Assembly (NCBI GenBank): GCA_913057725.1
Contig: CAJXOS010000008.1
Span: 1 to 64,000 of the forward strand
Origin: an uncultured Lewinella sp.
Lineage (GTDB): Bacteria; Bacteroidota; Bacteroidia; Chitinophagales; Saprospiraceae
DNA length: 64,000 nt
Direction of reading: 5' to 3'
In this document: in pieces, positions 45,127-54,152 of the stretch
How the letters are laid out: each line of letters starts with the position of its first letter
How positions within the stretch are numbered: the stretch's first letter is position 1
The notes under the pieces: model-generated
The model's database searches: none
Seen by the model: the letters and a program-made list of their open reading frames with translations, nothing else
What the model was told of the DNA's origin: nothing
Made by a program: the position numbers and the translations under genes

Positions 45127-45960
45127 ATGGACCTGTTACTGCTCAAGGATGTCGCTATAGAAGCAGCTCTAGCTGCCGGAAAGATCATTCAAGGTTACAT
45201 GAATGAAGAGGTTATAGTAGAGCACAAAGCAACAGGGACAAGCCATGCCGCACAAGTCGTGACTGTGGTGGATCGGGAATGCGAAGCAGTCATCCTTACC
45301 CACCTACTTCCCACCTGCAAAGCATTTGATCTAGCGCTACTCTCCGAAGAGACGGAAGATGATGGCAGCCGTTTCAACAAAGACTTCTTTTGGTGCATCG
45401 ACCCGATGGATGGAACGCTTCCCTTCATCAATAAACGACCTGGCTTTTCCGTGTCTATTACTTTGGTGGCAAAAGATGGTACACCCTGTATTGGCGTAGT
45501 GTTCGATCCCAATAGCAATACGCTATATCACGCTGTCAAAGGACATGGGGCTTATAGGAATGGGGCGCCATGGGTAGTTGAGCTTGTCAATAGGCACATC
45601 ACCTACGTAACCGACCGCAAGCTCAGGGATACGCCCCATGCTACCCAAATTGAAGGCTGGCTGAATGAAAAAGCACAGGAACTAGGGTTAGATGGCGTTC
45701 AGGAAATAGATGGATCAGGTTCCGTTATGAACGCAATACTAGTACTGGAAAATGGTCCAGCCTGTATGCTGAAGTACCCCAAAAAAGAACGTGGTGGTGG
45801 CAGTATCTGGGACTTCGCCGCTACAACCTGCATTTTTCAGGAATTAGGCTTGCCTGCCACCAATTTTAAGGGTGGTCCACTAGACTTGAATCGAGCAGAT
45901 AGCACCTTCATGAATCACCAAGGCGTCTTCTATGCCAATCCTCTGGAATTAAAACGGTAG
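45127..45960 (+). CDS. Inositol monophosphatase/CysQ family phosphatase
   Basis: The 277-residue enzyme has the family metal sites: SEETEDD (Glu pair), WCIDPMDGTLPFINKRPGFSVSI (the DPxDGT motif) and WDFAATTCIF at the C-terminal Asp. Family members act on inositol phosphates, fructose bisphosphate or 3'-phosphoadenosine 5'-phosphate (CysQ). FINKRPGFSVSI is closer to the CysQ pattern. It begins 2 nt after the kinase-like gene, so the two are surely co-translated, forming a phosphorylating/dephosphorylating pair. Confidence 0.92.
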   Translation: MDLLLLKDVAIEAALAAGKIIQGYMNEEVIVEHKATGTSHAAQVVTVVDRECEAVILTHLLPTCKAFDLALLSEETEDDGSRFNKDFFWCIDPMDGTLPFINKRPGFSVSITLVAKDGTPCIGVVFDPNSNTLYHAVKGHGAYRNGAPWVVELVNRHITYVTDRKLRDTPHATQIEGWLNEKAQELGLDGVQEIDGSGSVMNAILVLENGPACMLKYPKKERGGGSIWDFAATTCIFQELGLPATNFKGGPLDLNRADSTFMNHQGVFYANPLELKR

Positions 45961-46045
45961 TAAAAATTGAAGTGAACGTCAAAGCTAGTATAGCTGGATA
46001 CTAACCCAACTAAATTCACTAATCCAACTAACCAATACCCTACTC

Positions 46046-46087
46046 GTTCCCGAGCGTCCGTTCCCAAGCGTCCGTTCCCGAGCGTCC
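46046..46087. repeat. Three tandem 14-bp repeats
   Basis: GTTCCCGAGCGTCC occurs three times head to tail (the middle copy has AAGCG in place of GAGCG) in the gap between the convergent phosphatase and clpB genes. A GACGCGAGG follows. No termination signal is evident. Confidence 0.8.
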
Positions 46088-46105
46088 CCCGACGCGAGGA
46101 AAAAA

Positions 46106-48862
46106 TCAATCCTCCTTCACCTCCGCAACCGCATCATTCAGATCATCAGTAGCCTTCTTCAGCTCCTCTACCTGATCCTTACGTTTTTTGCTCGCACGGC
46201 GGCGACGCTTTTTAGCGGCCGTTTCTCCGGTGGGGGTGAAAGTCGCATTGGGGTCAAAAGGCTCTTTGCTGTAGCCAAGCTTATCACCGTCTAGATCGAT
46301 GTAGATGGTATCTCCGCGCTCGAAGTTGTCGGCGATGATTTCGCTAGAAAGACCGTCTACCAGGTCGCGCTGTAGGACGCGCTTCATTGGACGCGCACCA
46401 AACTGCGGGTCATAGCCCCGTTCGGCTAGCCAATCCAAGGCACGCTCGCTCACTTTGAGCACCATACCCTTGCGCGCCAGCATCTTTTCTGTCTTGCGAA
46501 GTAGCAACTTGAGGATCTTCTTGATCTCCTCCTGAGTCAGCGGCAAGAACATGATGCGCTCATCGATCCGGTTCAGGAACTCGGGGCGAAGATTATCTTT
46601 CAAAGTCTCAAAGACTTCTTCTTTTGTGGTTTCCAGGATGTCCTGGCGGTGTTCTTCACCAACGGCCTCCAGGTCTTCAAAGTTCTCCAGGATCACCTCG
46701 GCTCCCATGTTGGAAGTCATGATGATGATGGTGTTCTTGAAGTTGGCAATACGGCCACGGTTATCGGTCAGCTGGCCATCATCGAGCACTTGCAGAAGGA
46801 TGTTGAAAGTGTCAGGGTGTGCTTTCTCGATTTCATCCAATAGTACAATGCTATATGGGCGTCGGCGTACCGCTTCCGTTAGCTGGCCACCTTCATCGTA
46901 GCCCACGTATCCGGGAGGCGCACCTACCAATCGGCTTACTGCATGGCGCTCCTGGTACTCACTCATATCGATACGGGTGATGGCCCGCTCATCGTTGAAG
47001 AGTACTTCCGCTAGCGCTTTGGCCAACTCGGTTTTACCCACACCAGTAGGGCCCAAGAAAATAAACGATCCGATGGGACGACCTTCGTCTTGCATGCCTG
47101 CTCGACTACGACGCACTGCATTGGCAACAGCTGTGACTGCTTCGTTCTGTCCAATCAATCGTTCGTGTAACTGATCCTCTAAGCGGAGGAGCTTTTCCTT
47201 TTCGCTTTGCAGCATACGCGCCACGGGGATGCCCGTCCAGCGGCCTACTACTTCAGCAATGTCATTGGCAGTTACTTCCTCGTTGGTGAAGCGTTTTTCA
47301 TCCGGAAGCTTGTCCAGCTTCTTTTCTGCTGTCGCGAGTTCCTTTTGGAGTTCTTGCAGCTGACCGTAGCGGATCTTTGCCACGGTTTCAAAATCACTAT
47401 GGCGTTCGGCTTTGTCGGCCTCCAACTCTAGCTCTTCCATTTGCTTCTTGATGCCCTGCACCAGGTCAACGATTTCTTTTTCGCCCTGCCAGGCGGCACG
47501 TAGATTGTCGCGCTTCTCCTTGGCATTAGCAATTTGGCCGTTGATCTTACCGAGCTTCTCCTTGTTCTTTTCGCGCTTGATGGCCTCCCGCTCAATCTCC
47601 AGCTGACGGACCTTGCGCTCCCATTCGTCTACTTCCTCTGGTACACTATCTAGCTCCAGACGTAGGCGGGCAGCACTTTCGTCAATCAAGTCAATGGCCT
47701 TATCTGGCAACTGTCGGTCAGAGATGTAGCGGTTACTGAGTTCGGCAGCAGCCACGAGGGCTTCATCCAGGATCTCAATTTTATGGTACACCTCGTAACG
47801 CTCCTGCAAACCACGTAGGATGGAGATGGTATCCTCTACACTAGGTTCTTCGATAAGTACCGTCTGGAAACGGCGCACCAGCGCTTTGTCTTTTTCGAAG
47901 TACTTCTGGTATTCGTCGAGGGTAGTCGCACCAATGGTACGGAGTTCGCCCCGAGCCAAGGCTGGCTTCAGGATGTTGGCAGCATCCATGGCACCATTGC
48001 CGCCACCAGCACCAATGAGCGTATGGATTTCGTCAATAAAGAGGACAATCTCGCCACTGGACTCAGTCACTTCTTTGATCACACCCTTGAGACGCTCCTC
48101 AAATTCGCCTTTGTATTTAGCACCAGCAATCAGGGCAGCAATATCCAATACGAAGATGCGCTTGCTCATGAGGTTCTCCGGTACATCACCCTTGACGATT
48201 CGCCAAGCGATACCTTCGACAATAGCTGTTTTACCAACACCTGCTTCACCAATGAGAAGTGGGTTGTTCTTTTTACGGCGAGACAGAATTTGAAGCACCC
48301 GACGCATTTCCTCATCCCGGCCGATAATCGGGTCAAGTTGACCATTTTCAGCACGCTCGTTCAGGTTGATACCAAATTTGGCAAGGGCGTTGTAACTCTC
48401 TTCAGCGCTTTGGTCGGTTACCTTCCGGCCTTTACGTAGTTCGAGGATGGCAGTGCGTAAACCATCATTGGTCAATCCCATGTCTTTTAGTACCTGGGCG
48501 CCTTTGCCTTTACCCTGCAGAATACCCAGTAGTATTAATTCTACCGAGATATATTCGTCGCCAAAGTCGGGCAGCATTTTCTTGGCCCGGCTGAGTGCTT
48601 TGTTAGCGGTATCGGTCAGGAACTGCTTTTCGCTACCAGCCACCTTTGGGTACTCGCGGGTAATGCGATCCAGTCGGTTGGAGAGTTCTTGCAGATCGAG
48701 GTTGTTCTTTTCCAATAGAAAGCGTACGACGCTTTCGTCGGTATCTAAAATTCCTTTTAGTAGGTGTGGGGTGTCTACTTGTTGCTGGCTTAGGCCTCCA
48801 GCTACGCGCTGGCCTTGCATGATGGCCTCCTGGGCGCGAGTAGTGAAATTGTCGTAGGTCAT
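46106..48862 (-). CDS. clpB: ATP-dependent chaperone ClpB
   Basis: The 918-residue protein has the full ClpB layout: Clp N domain ([14 protein letters not shown]), first AAA+ module (Walker [14 protein letters not shown], Walker [14 protein letters not shown]), the coiled-coil middle domain (about 410-530), second AAA+ module ([26 protein letters not shown]) and C-terminal D2-small domain. With DnaK it dissolves protein aggregates after stress. The middle domain distinguishes it from ClpA/C. It carries an extra C-terminal tail of about 50 residues, first basic ([12 protein letters not shown]), then acidic, beyond the usual 860-870 length. A -7 box lies 75 nt upstream. Confidence 0.98.
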   Translation of the reverse strand: MTYDNFTTRAQEAIMQGQRVAGGLSQQQVDTPHLLKGILDTDESVVRFLLEKNNLDLQELSNRLDRITREYPKVAGSEKQFLTDTANKALSRAKKMLPDFGDEYISVELILLGILQGKGKGAQVLKDMGLTNDGLRTAILELRKGRKVTDQSAEESYNALAKFGINLNERAENGQLDPIIGRDEEMRRVLQILSRRKKNNPLLIGEAGVGKTAIVEGIAWRIVKGDVPENLMSKRIFVLDIAALIAGAKYKGEFEERLKGVIKEVTESSGEIVLFIDEIHTLIGAGGGNGAMDAANILKPALARGELRTIGATTLDEYQKYFEKDKALVRRFQTVLIEEPSVEDTISILRGLQERYEVYHKIEILDEALVAAAELSNRYISDRQLPDKAIDLIDESAARLRLELDSVPEEVDEWERKVRQLEIEREAIKREKNKEKLGKINGQIANAKEKRDNLRAAWQGEKEIVDLVQGIKKQMEELELEADKAERHSDFETVAKIRYGQLQELQKELATAEKKLDKLPDEKRFTNEEVTANDIAEVVGRWTGIPVARMLQSEKEKLLRLEDQLHERLIGQNEAVTAVANAVRRSRAGMQDEGRPIGSFIFLGPTGVGKTELAKALAEVLFNDERAITRIDMSEYQERHAVSRLVGAPPGYVGYDEGGQLTEAVRRRPYSIVLLDEIEKAHPDTFNILLQVLDDGQLTDNRGRIANFKNTIIIMTSNMGAEVILENFEDLEAVGEEHRQDILETTKEEVFETLKDNLRPEFLNRIDERIMFLPLTQEEIKKILKLLLRKTEKMLARKGMVLKVSERALDWLAERGYDPQFGARPMKRVLQRDLVDGLSSEIIADNFERGDTIYIDLDGDKLGYSKEPFDPNATFTPTGETAAKKRRRRASKKRKDQVEELKKATDDLNDAVAEVKED

Positions 48863-49196
48863 ATGTTGTGCTGTAGTCGCAGGGGCGTTTAAGCCCTCAA
48901 TTTTCTTTTACGGAGCTGTATTTGTTGCTCAGTGCTCAAATATAAGAAACGACCGATTACCGCTTCGGATATTTCTACGGGGAAGGGTAAAAGTTCGGCT
49001 AAGGGGTTTTCGGAGCACTACTTGCTGACTAACTACTATAGATTCATAGTGGTCGCCAGATACATCAAAGTAATAGGTCGGAATAGAAGTTATCCTGAAA
49101 ATGTTGCTCAAAGACGAAAGACCATTTAGCCGCTGACGTCCGGGAAATTTCCAGTACCTTTTCACCAATTACCATCACCCTAAACTTACTAGGCTC
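48863..49196. other. Divergent intergenic region between clpB and the GT-C gene
   Basis: These 334 nt hold the candidate clpB -7 box at 48937-48944. Otherwise I see no ORF, tRNA, repeat or strong hairpin. I could not identify a CIRCE element or a convincing promoter for the plus-strand gene. Confidence 0.6.
48937..48944 (-). promoter_or_regulatory. Candidate -7 box for clpB
   Basis: The minus strand reads TATATTTG (TAnnTTTG), placing a transcript start near 48930 and a leader of about 68 nt. No TTG occurs at the expected -33 position, so a different upstream element or an alternative sigma factor is possible for this stress gene. Confidence 0.4.
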
Positions 49197-51035
49197 ATGC
49201 GCCTGTCCAGGTCTGCCTCTTTCTGGATTTACTTGTTGGTATGTTACGTGCTCTTAAGAACCTGCTTTGTAGCTGCGTCTTGGCGAGAAGGTAAGGCCAT
49301 TAGCTATGACCCTGCGGGTTACTATTTGGCGCTGCCGGCTCATTTTATCTATGACGATTTAGCTACAGTTAGCTTTTACGATTCCCTTGCATTGGAGTAC
49401 GGCATTGGTGATGCAGTAAGCCACACCACAGACTTACCCAACGGTAATCGAGTGATGAAATACTCGCTTGGCATGGCAGTTTTGTCCAGCCCGGGCTTTT
49501 TGGTGGGGCACCTCAGTGCTTTGAGCAATGATACTTTCGCTGCCGACGGATATTCCCATCCCTACTATTTCTGGCTATCTATGTGGTCTTTACTCTGGGC
49601 CTTTATGGGGCTTTGGGCACTTCGGCAAGTACTACTGGCTTATTTCGATGAGTGGCCCGTAGCACTGACCTTACTGGTGCTTGTCTTGGCGACCAATTAT
49701 ATTGTGTATGCTGGCATCAATAATATGATGTCGCATTCCTTCCTGTTTACGCTCTATGCATTTTTGCTCAACCTGACCTGGCGCTGGCATCGATCACCCA
49801 ATTGGTATGCCGCCGCGGGTATTGGAGTGGTGATCGGATTGCTGGCACTAAGTCGACCCACTGATATTGTCGCTGCTTTGATCCCTATCCTTTGGGGCGT
49901 ACACTCGTCTTCGGTCATCAAGCTACAAGCAGCAAAGTTCAGAGCGCACCTTCCTCAGTTGTTACTCGCTGTATTGGTGGTTTTAGCTATTGGGTCTGTC
50001 CAGCTGCTGTATTGGAAATCGATAACGGGGCAATGGTTGTACTATTCCTATGATAACCAAGGCTTCAATTTCTTACGCCCGAGAATTTACAGGGGCCTAT
50101 TCAGCTTCCAGAAAGGTTGGTTGATCTATACACCCGCTATGATTTTTGCGGTGGTAGGTCTATGGCAACTCTATCAGAAAAAGAGATCTGTTTTTTGGAG
50201 CATTTTTCTTTTCAGTGTTATCAATGTCTATATCATCTTTAGCTGGAAAACCTGGATGTACGGAGGTAGTGTAGGCTGCAGAGCGATTATCCAGTCCTAT
50301 GCAGTGTGGGCGTTCCCGCTGACAGCTTTTATTCAATATGTGGTTTGGAAAGGGAAACACTATTGGAAGGTCGTTTTTGGCATCCTCCTCTTGTTCTTCA
50401 TTGATTTGAATTTCTTGATGGTTTGGAATGCCCATGCGACGAATGGTAGGTGGCACGCGGCTTACATGTCGCAGAAGTACTACTTCAAAATTATGGGGCG
50501 GGCTCATGTGCCGAAAGACACCAAGAAATTTCTGGACGTAAAGACCGAATTGCCTAATCGTCCCATCAAAGCACTTGATACACTGATTTATAAATCGTTC
50601 GACGAGCCCGCGGATAGTGTCATTGTGGGAAGATCGTACGAGCGCATGAAGGACGGGGCAGGCATTATCATCAACCAGGATAATCCACTTTATGAAGTAT
50701 CAACGAAGCTGCCAGCAGTAGATGGTTATCGTAAAGTCTGGCTGCGCGCCAACGTCAGGAGCTTCTTTATCAATATGGAGTGGCACGAGTGGCGGCAGGC
50801 TCGCCTAAAGATGAAGTTTTACAGAGACGGCCAAGAAATCGGAAAGCAGAGTATCCGCATACATTGGCTGCATGACAATTGGACCTGGCACCATGCGTAT
50901 TTTGAATTTCCGCTAAAGAAAGCTTTTGGTGAGCCTTCAGCAAGTGATGAAGTTCGGCTCATACTGGATCATGAAGATGGCTCTCACGATGTGTTCTTTG
51001 ATGATCTTACTTTGGAGTGGATTGAGTTGGAGTAA
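49197..51035 (+). CDS. Polytopic membrane protein, GT-C glycosyltransferase-like
   Basis: The 612-residue protein has an N-terminal helix (FWIYLLVCYVLL), then a luminal loop with acidic residues (SYDPAGYYLALPA), and about ten further hydrophobic helices (for example LALLALSRPTDIVAALIPIL). This arrangement is that of GT-C-fold, polyprenyl-phosphate-sugar-dependent glycosyltransferases (ArnT/PMT relatives), with the acidic first loop at the active-site position. The last about 150 residues (after KTELPNRPIK) are soluble and beta-rich, perhaps a carbohydrate-binding domain. Specific sugar and acceptor unknown. Confidence 0.75.
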   Translation: MRLSRSASFWIYLLVCYVLLRTCFVAASWREGKAISYDPAGYYLALPAHFIYDDLATVSFYDSLALEYGIGDAVSHTTDLPNGNRVMKYSLGMAVLSSPGFLVGHLSALSNDTFAADGYSHPYYFWLSMWSLLWAFMGLWALRQVLLAYFDEWPVALTLLVLVLATNYIVYAGINNMMSHSFLFTLYAFLLNLTWRWHRSPNWYAAAGIGVVIGLLALSRPTDIVAALIPILWGVHSSSVIKLQAAKFRAHLPQLLLAVLVVLAIGSVQLLYWKSITGQWLYYSYDNQGFNFLRPRIYRGLFSFQKGWLIYTPAMIFAVVGLWQLYQKKRSVFWSIFLFSVINVYIIFSWKTWMYGGSVGCRAIIQSYAVWAFPLTAFIQYVVWKGKHYWKVVFGILLLFFIDLNFLMVWNAHATNGRWHAAYMSQKYYFKIMGRAHVPKDTKKFLDVKTELPNRPIKALDTLIYKSFDEPADSVIVGRSYERMKDGAGIIINQDNPLYEVSTKLPAVDGYRKVWLRANVRSFFINMEWHEWRQARLKMKFYRDGQEIGKQSIRIHWLHDNWTWHHAYFEFPLKKAFGEPSASDEVRLILDHEDGSHDVFFDDLTLEWIELE

Positions 51036-51191
51036 CCACGTCTTTTAGCGAATAGTACTATAGCATTAATAGACCTGAATAGCTCCGATAGATCTATGCC
51101 CTGTCCTCTTAGAAAAGGGTAAAGCGAAGCACTAGCATATTTCCCTCAAAAAAATAAATGATAGTAATACTACTTTTTTGGACCCAGTCCT

Positions 51192-51199
51192 TATCTTTG
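51192..51199 (+). promoter_or_regulatory. Candidate -7 box for carB
   Basis: TATCTTTG matches TAnnTTTG and gives a predicted start near 51205 with a leader of about 80 nt. A TTG at 20 nt distance was not found. Confidence 0.45.
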
Positions 51200-51224
51200 C
51201 CCGCAATTTGTGCCGAACCTAAAC

Positions 51225-51275
51225 TTTTGCGGTCCCATACCCACCTATAATTTCGGGATCGCAAGGAAAGCAAAA
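51225..51275 (+). promoter_or_regulatory. Structured 5' leader of carB
   Basis: TTGCGGTCCC (51227-51236) can pair with GGGATCGCAA (51255-51264) over 10 bp with one G-U pair. Alternatively TTTTGC (51225-51230) can pair with GCAAAA (51270-51275), close to the start codon. The two pairings share bases and exclude each other. This could be a translational switch, though it matches no pyrimidine-responsive element I know. Confidence 0.4.
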
Positions 51276-51286
51276 ATTGCAGCATC

Positions 51287-54103
51287 ATGCCAAAAGATCA
51301 GTCTATTCGTTCCGTTCTCATCATTGGGAGTGGCCCTATTATTATTGGACAAGCTTGTGAGTTTGACTACTCCGGTAGCCAGGCCTCTCGTTCCCTCCGG
51401 GAAGAAGGTATTGAGGTAACCCTCATCAATAGCAACCCGGCGACCATCATGACGGATCCCGTCACCGCCGACCATGTTTACCTTTTGCCACTGACGGTGG
51501 AAAGCTTGGAGCAAATCCTCCGCGAACGCGATATCGACGCCGTACTACCTACTATGGGTGGACAAACGGCTTTGAACTTAGCCATTGAAGCCGGTTCGCA
51601 GGGCCTTTGGGAAAAATATGACGTAAGACTTATCGGTGTTGACCTCGATGCCATCGAACTAGCTGAAAACCGGGAGGCATTCCGTCAGCATATGATCGAT
51701 AACGGATTGGCGGTCGCACCTTCGCGAATCGCCAATTCTTTTTTGGAGGGTAAGGAAGCCGCGCAGGAAATTGGTTTTCCGCTGGTAATTCGTCCTTCTT
51801 ATACCCTGGGTGGTACCGGTGGTGGTTTCGTACACACCGCGGAGGAGTTTGATGCGAAGTTGCGCCACGGCTTGAATATGAGCCCGACGCACGAGGTATT
51901 GGTGGAGAAAGCTGTATTTGGGTGGAAAGAATATGAGTTGGAGCTGCTGCGTGATGCTGCGGACAATGTTGTGATCATCTGTACCGTGGAGAACCTTGAT
52001 CCAATGGGTATCCACACGGGTGATTCGATTACGGTAGCCCCTGCTATGACGCTTTCTGATACGGCCTACCAGGAGATGCGTGACCAGGCGATTCTGGCGA
52101 TGCGCTCCCTCGGTAACTTCGCTGGTGGTTGTAATATCCAATTCTCGATCAATCCGGAAACGGAAGACCTGATCGTGATCGAGATCAACCCACGTGTGAG
52201 TCGTTCTTCGGCGCTAGCCAGTAAAGCTACTGGTTATCCGATTGCCAAAATTGCTGCAAAATTGGCGATTGGCTACACGCTGGATGAACTGAAAAACCAA
52301 ATTACCAAGACTACCTCAGCCTACTTCGAACCAACCCTTGATTATGTAATCGTGAAGATGCCTCGTTGGAATTTCTCTAAGTTCCCTGGCGCTGACCACG
52401 AGTTGGGCCTACAGATGAAATCGGTAGGAGAGGTAATGGGTATCGGCCGCAACTTCCTGGAAGCACTGCAGAAGGCCTGCCAGAGTTTGGAGCAAGACCG
52501 CGCCGGACTAGGAGCTGATAAGAAAGAATGGATCAAGACGGATGATATCCTGATGCGTCTGGAAAAGGCCAGTGATGACCGGATTTTCCGCTTGAAGGAT
52601 GCCCTACGTTTAGGTGTACCGAGCAAGACTATCCATAAACTCACCAAGATTGATCCTTGGTTTATCAAGCAGATCAAGCGCCTGGTAGATATGGAAGAAC
52701 GCCTGATGCGCTTCAATGTAGCAGAGGATATTCCAGAATCGTTCATGCGCGAGCTGAAGGTGGTTGGTTTCTCTGATGCGCAGATCGCTTGGACCCTCCG
52801 GGTAGAAGAAGAGCAAGTAACGCGCCACCGTAAGAAGTTGGGCGTACGCCGGACGTACAAGATGGTAGATACCTGTGCTGCGGAGTTTGAGGCACAGACC
52901 CCTTACTTCTACAGTACCTTCGACGAGGAGAACGAAAGTATCCCAACGGATAAGAAGAAGATTATCGTACTGGGCTCCGGACCAAACCGTATTGGCCAGG
53001 GTATCGAGTTTGACTATTGCTGTGTCCACGGTTTGTTGGCGATCAAAGAAGCAGGTTATGAGGCGATCATGATCAACTGTAACCCAGAGACGGTTTCCAC
53101 CGACTTTGATATGGCCGACAAACTCTACTTCGAGCCAGTATACTGGGAACACTTGGAGGAAATCATCGAACTAGAACAACCAGAAGGTGTAATCGTACAG
53201 CTGGGTGGCCAGACAGCCCTGAAGCTTGCCGAAACACTACATAAGAAAGGCATTAAAATTATCGGTACGGATTTCCCAAGCATGGACTTGGCCGAAGACC
53301 GCGGTGCCTTCTCTGACTTGCTGAAAGAACTAGAAATCCCATACCCACGCTACGGTGCGGCTAATGATGCGGATAGAGCACTAGAGGTAGCCAACGAAGT
53401 AGGCTATCCGGTACTGGTGCGTCCAAGCTACGTACTGGGTGGACAGGATATGCGGATTGTAATTAATGATGCAGAACTAGAGCGCCACGTACTGCATATC
53501 TTCAAGCACATGCCAGACAATCGCGTACTGGTAGATCACTTCCTGGATCGTGCTAAGGAAGCTGAGGTTGATGCCATCTTCGACGGTGAGCAAGTACACG
53601 TAATGGGTATCATGGAGCACATCGAGCCAGCCGGTGTCCATTCCGGCGATTCCGCTGCGGTACTTCCTACCTACAGCCTTTCTGTAGATGCTGTGAACAA
53701 GATGGTAGAGATTACCGAGAAATTGGCAAAAGCCCTCAATATCCTCGGTTTGATCAACATCCAGTTTGCGATCAAGGACGACAACGTGTACGTAATCGAG
53801 GCTAACCCTCGTGCGAGTCGTACTACACCATTTATTGCCAAAGCCTACCAGGTACCTTACCTGAAGATTGCTACGGAGGTGATGATCGGTGCGAAGAAGT
53901 TGAAAGACTATCACATCCAAGCACGACCAAGTGGCTTTGCGATTAAGGTGCCGGTCTTTAGCTTCAACAAGTTCCCTAATGTGGACAAGCAACTCGGGCC
54001 TGAGATGAAGTCAACCGGTGAGGCCATCCGCTTCATTAAGGATTTGACGGATCCATTCTTCCGAGAGTTGGATAAGCAACGGTACATGTACCTGACACGA
54101 TAA
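51287..54103 (+). CDS. carB: Carbamoyl-phosphate synthase large subunit, without allosteric domain
   Basis: The 938-residue enzyme has both ATP-grasp synthetase halves (IIGSGPIIIGQACEFDYSGSQA in the first, VLGSGPNRIGQGIEFDYCCV in the second) and the oligomerisation domain between. It makes carbamoyl phosphate from glutamine-derived ammonia, bicarbonate and two ATP for arginine and pyrimidine synthesis. It ends at DKQRYMYLTR, so the C-terminal methylglyoxal-synthase-like domain (about 130 residues) that binds UMP and ornithine in enterobacteria is missing. This short form occurs in other Bacteroidota. carA is not in this window. A hairpin leader precedes and a terminator follows. Confidence 0.97.
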   Translation: MPKDQSIRSVLIIGSGPIIIGQACEFDYSGSQASRSLREEGIEVTLINSNPATIMTDPVTADHVYLLPLTVESLEQILRERDIDAVLPTMGGQTALNLAIEAGSQGLWEKYDVRLIGVDLDAIELAENREAFRQHMIDNGLAVAPSRIANSFLEGKEAAQEIGFPLVIRPSYTLGGTGGGFVHTAEEFDAKLRHGLNMSPTHEVLVEKAVFGWKEYELELLRDAADNVVIICTVENLDPMGIHTGDSITVAPAMTLSDTAYQEMRDQAILAMRSLGNFAGGCNIQFSINPETEDLIVIEINPRVSRSSALASKATGYPIAKIAAKLAIGYTLDELKNQITKTTSAYFEPTLDYVIVKMPRWNFSKFPGADHELGLQMKSVGEVMGIGRNFLEALQKACQSLEQDRAGLGADKKEWIKTDDILMRLEKASDDRIFRLKDALRLGVPSKTIHKLTKIDPWFIKQIKRLVDMEERLMRFNVAEDIPESFMRELKVVGFSDAQIAWTLRVEEEQVTRHRKKLGVRRTYKMVDTCAAEFEAQTPYFYSTFDEENESIPTDKKKIIVLGSGPNRIGQGIEFDYCCVHGLLAIKEAGYEAIMINCNPETVSTDFDMADKLYFEPVYWEHLEEIIELEQPEGVIVQLGGQTALKLAETLHKKGIKIIGTDFPSMDLAEDRGAFSDLLKELEIPYPRYGAANDADRALEVANEVGYPVLVRPSYVLGGQDMRIVINDAELERHVLHIFKHMPDNRVLVDHFLDRAKEAEVDAIFDGEQVHVMGIMEHIEPAGVHSGDSAAVLPTYSLSVDAVNKMVEITEKLAKALNILGLINIQFAIKDDNVYVIEANPRASRTTPFIAKAYQVPYLKIATEVMIGAKKLKDYHIQARPSGFAIKVPVFSFNKFPNVDKQLGPEMKSTGEAIRFIKDLTDPFFRELDKQRYMYLTR

Positions 54104-54111
54104 AGACGAAG

Positions 54112-54138
54112 GGGGGCTGCACTGCAGCCCCCTTTTTA
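54112..54138 (+). terminator. Rho-independent terminator of carB
   Basis: GGGGGCTGCA and TGCAGCCCCC form a 10-bp arm pair around a single C (a few central pairs must open), followed by TTTTTATT. It begins 9 nt after the carB stop. Confidence 0.9.
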
Positions 54139-54152
54139 TTTTGTGTTTTGCA

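Noticed and set aside
52610-53152. 180-residue minus-strand ORF inside carB
   Set aside because: Shadow of a highly conserved gene; no independent features.
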